From Pontiellaceae bacterium (lineage in GTDB: Bacteria; Verrucomicrobiota; Kiritimatiellia; Kiritimatiellales; Tichowtungiaceae), in assembly GCA_025457785.1 (NCBI GenBank), contig JALOTS010000132.1, positions 1 through 6,662 on the forward strand: DNA of 6,662 bases, read 5' to 3'. The notes under the pieces were generated by a model. That model searched no databases. It saw only the letters and a list, made by a program, of their open reading frames with translations, and had not been told where the DNA came from. Each line of letters starts with the position of its first letter. Position 1 is the stretch's first letter. The translations under genes and the position numbers were made by a program. Below, one piece after another: positions 6,101 to 6,662 of this stretch.

Positions 6101-6260
6101 CCGATTGCTGATTGCCGATTTTGACCCCTGACTCCTGTCTCCTGTCCCCTGACTCCTGTCCCCTGACCCCTGTTAACCATTAACTACTAACAATTAACTT
6201 CTCTCCATCCCCCATTCTCCGTCGTTTCCCCCTATTAACCACTAACCATTAACAATTAAC
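6101..6260. repeat. Heptanucleotide tandem-repeat tract (two blocks)
   Basis: From 6101 to 6198 the + strand runs in an unbroken 7-bp register, 14 units, while the unit changes along the way. It begins with three CYGATTK units, then seven TGWCYCC units (6122-6170), then one junction unit TGTTAAC and three NAYTAAC units ending at 6198. After a 34-bp pyrimidine-rich gap a second block of four NAYTAAC units lies at 6233-6260 (TATTAAC, CACTAAC, CATTAAC, AATTAAC). The layout resembles the short tandemly repeated repetitive (STRR) heptamers known from cyanobacteria. It is non-coding as far as I can tell. Confidence 0.75.
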
Positions 6261-6313
6261 TTCTCCCGCCCTCTGTCCTCCGACCTTGCCGTCTCCGCCC
6301 CAACCCCCACACT

Positions 6314-6384
6314 CCCATACAGGCCGCCCGTCCCAACTCCCACACGCCCACACGCCCATACAGGCCGTACGCCCATACAGGCCG
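6314..6384. repeat. Three direct copies of a 13-mer in a G-poor tract
   Basis: CCCATACAGGCCG occurs exactly at 6314-6326, 6355-6367 and 6372-6384, with CCCACACG-like words between. The surrounding 6180-6429 stretch is almost without G on the + strand, apart from these repeats, so any minus-strand transcript of the integrase 3' flank would be purine-rich. The repeats are spaced 41 and 17 bp start to start. Confidence 0.7.
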
Positions 6385-6429
6385 TTCTACTCTCCCTCTC
6401 CATCCCTATTCCCCGACCTCCGTCCTGCC

Positions 6430-6662
6430 TTACAAATCCGCCGGACTGACGACACTCACCCCCGGACGGTTCAAAACATGTGTATAAATCATCGTCGTCG
6501 CCACCTCCGTATGGCCCAGCAGCTCCTGAACGGTCCGGATATCCACACCCGTCTGCAGCAGACGCGTTGCAAACGAATGCCGCAGCACATGGCAGCTCAC
6601 CAGTTTCGGGATGCGGGCCTCCTTCGCCGCCGTACTCACCGCCTTCTGGACAAGCGTCTCGT
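6430..6662 (-). CDS. Integron-integrase-like tyrosine recombinase, C-terminal part only
   Basis: This site-specific DNA recombinase is cut by the right edge of the window; only its last 76 residues are here. They contain three of the catalytic residues of the tyrosine recombinase family: HVLRH (the H-x-x-R box, His24/Arg27 of the fragment), LLGHTEV (His50) and MIYTH, with nucleophile Tyr59. The first catalytic arginine and the N-terminal core-binding domain lie outside. The ending TTMIYTHVLNRPG then VVSPADL is the style of integron integrases (IntI), whose tails often read HVL(N/K)-x-x-G-x-V-x-SP. XerC/XerD or a phage integrase is the alternative. The IntI-specific extra helix between catalytic patches II and III would be outside, so the subclass is not proved. 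The gene reads leftward, so a conventional attI and cassette array would lie to the right. Confidence 0.8.
   Translation of the reverse strand, partial: ETLVQKAVSTAAKEARIPKLVSCHVLRHSFATRLLQTGVDIRTVQELLGHTEVATTMIYTHVLNRPGVSVVSPADL

Noticed and set aside
5767..6180. 137-codon minus-strand open frame upstream of argH
   Set aside because: Its first third translates the heptad repeats (GQGTGVR-type periodic peptide) and its end overlaps the argH start in another frame. No ribosome-binding site or family resemblance; low-complexity read-through.
6171..6260. TAAC-ending heptads as integron core sites (RYYYAAC)
   Set aside because: The units end in TAAC but have A at the second position and lack the paired GTTRRRY inverse core and the attC folding pattern. 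They fit a simple heptamer repeat better.
6101..6384. CRISPR-like array
   Set aside because: Units are 7 bp or 13 bp, with no regular 20-40 bp repeats and unique spacers, and no cas gene is present.

Overview
The window (6662 bp, moderately GC-rich) reads as a chromosomal segment of a Gram-negative bacterium. The PVC superphylum (Verrucomicrobiota/Kiritimatiellota-like) is my best guess. It rests on the secreted phosphoesterase with PASTA and DNRLRE-like modules, a remnant of a 'GSYYLTANL' beta-helix-type protein, an integron-type integrase and repeat-rich intergenic DNA. It is an inference from protein style; there is no rRNA or marker gene here to prove it.

All recognisable genes are on the minus strand, so transcription runs from high to low coordinates. 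(1) 6430-6662 holds the C-terminal 76 residues of a tyrosine recombinase whose end looks like an integron integrase (IntI); the rest lies beyond the right edge. (2) 5802-6429 has no convincing gene but is full of structure: three 13-bp direct repeats, a 98-bp tract in heptanucleotide register plus a second 28-bp block, a canonical G-quadruplex motif on the minus strand, and three helically spaced TTCC-N7-GGAA-type inverted repeats just before argH. (3) 4434-5801 is argH (argininosuccinate lyase), of the type usual in Bacteroidetes. (4) 4277-4433 holds a probable argH terminator and a leader with two long inverted repeats. (5) 2549-4276 is a DEAD-box RNA helicase with a DbpA-type C-terminal RNA-binding domain (DeaD/CsdA-like). 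(6) 2023-2548 is gene-free; it holds a decayed coding remnant, a possible dispersed repeat and the promoter region of the next gene. (7) 94-2022 is a secreted metallophosphoesterase, followed by a long hairpin at 45-81.

The genes do not form one pathway. Argininosuccinate lyase and the RNA helicase are housekeeping functions, the phosphoesterase is an exported enzyme, and the integrase marks a recombination platform. The long gaps with structured DNA suggest separate transcription units. I found no complete novel system. The items most worth a second look are the integrase and its repeat-filled flank, the phased inverted repeats upstream of argH, and the structured leader of the helicase gene.
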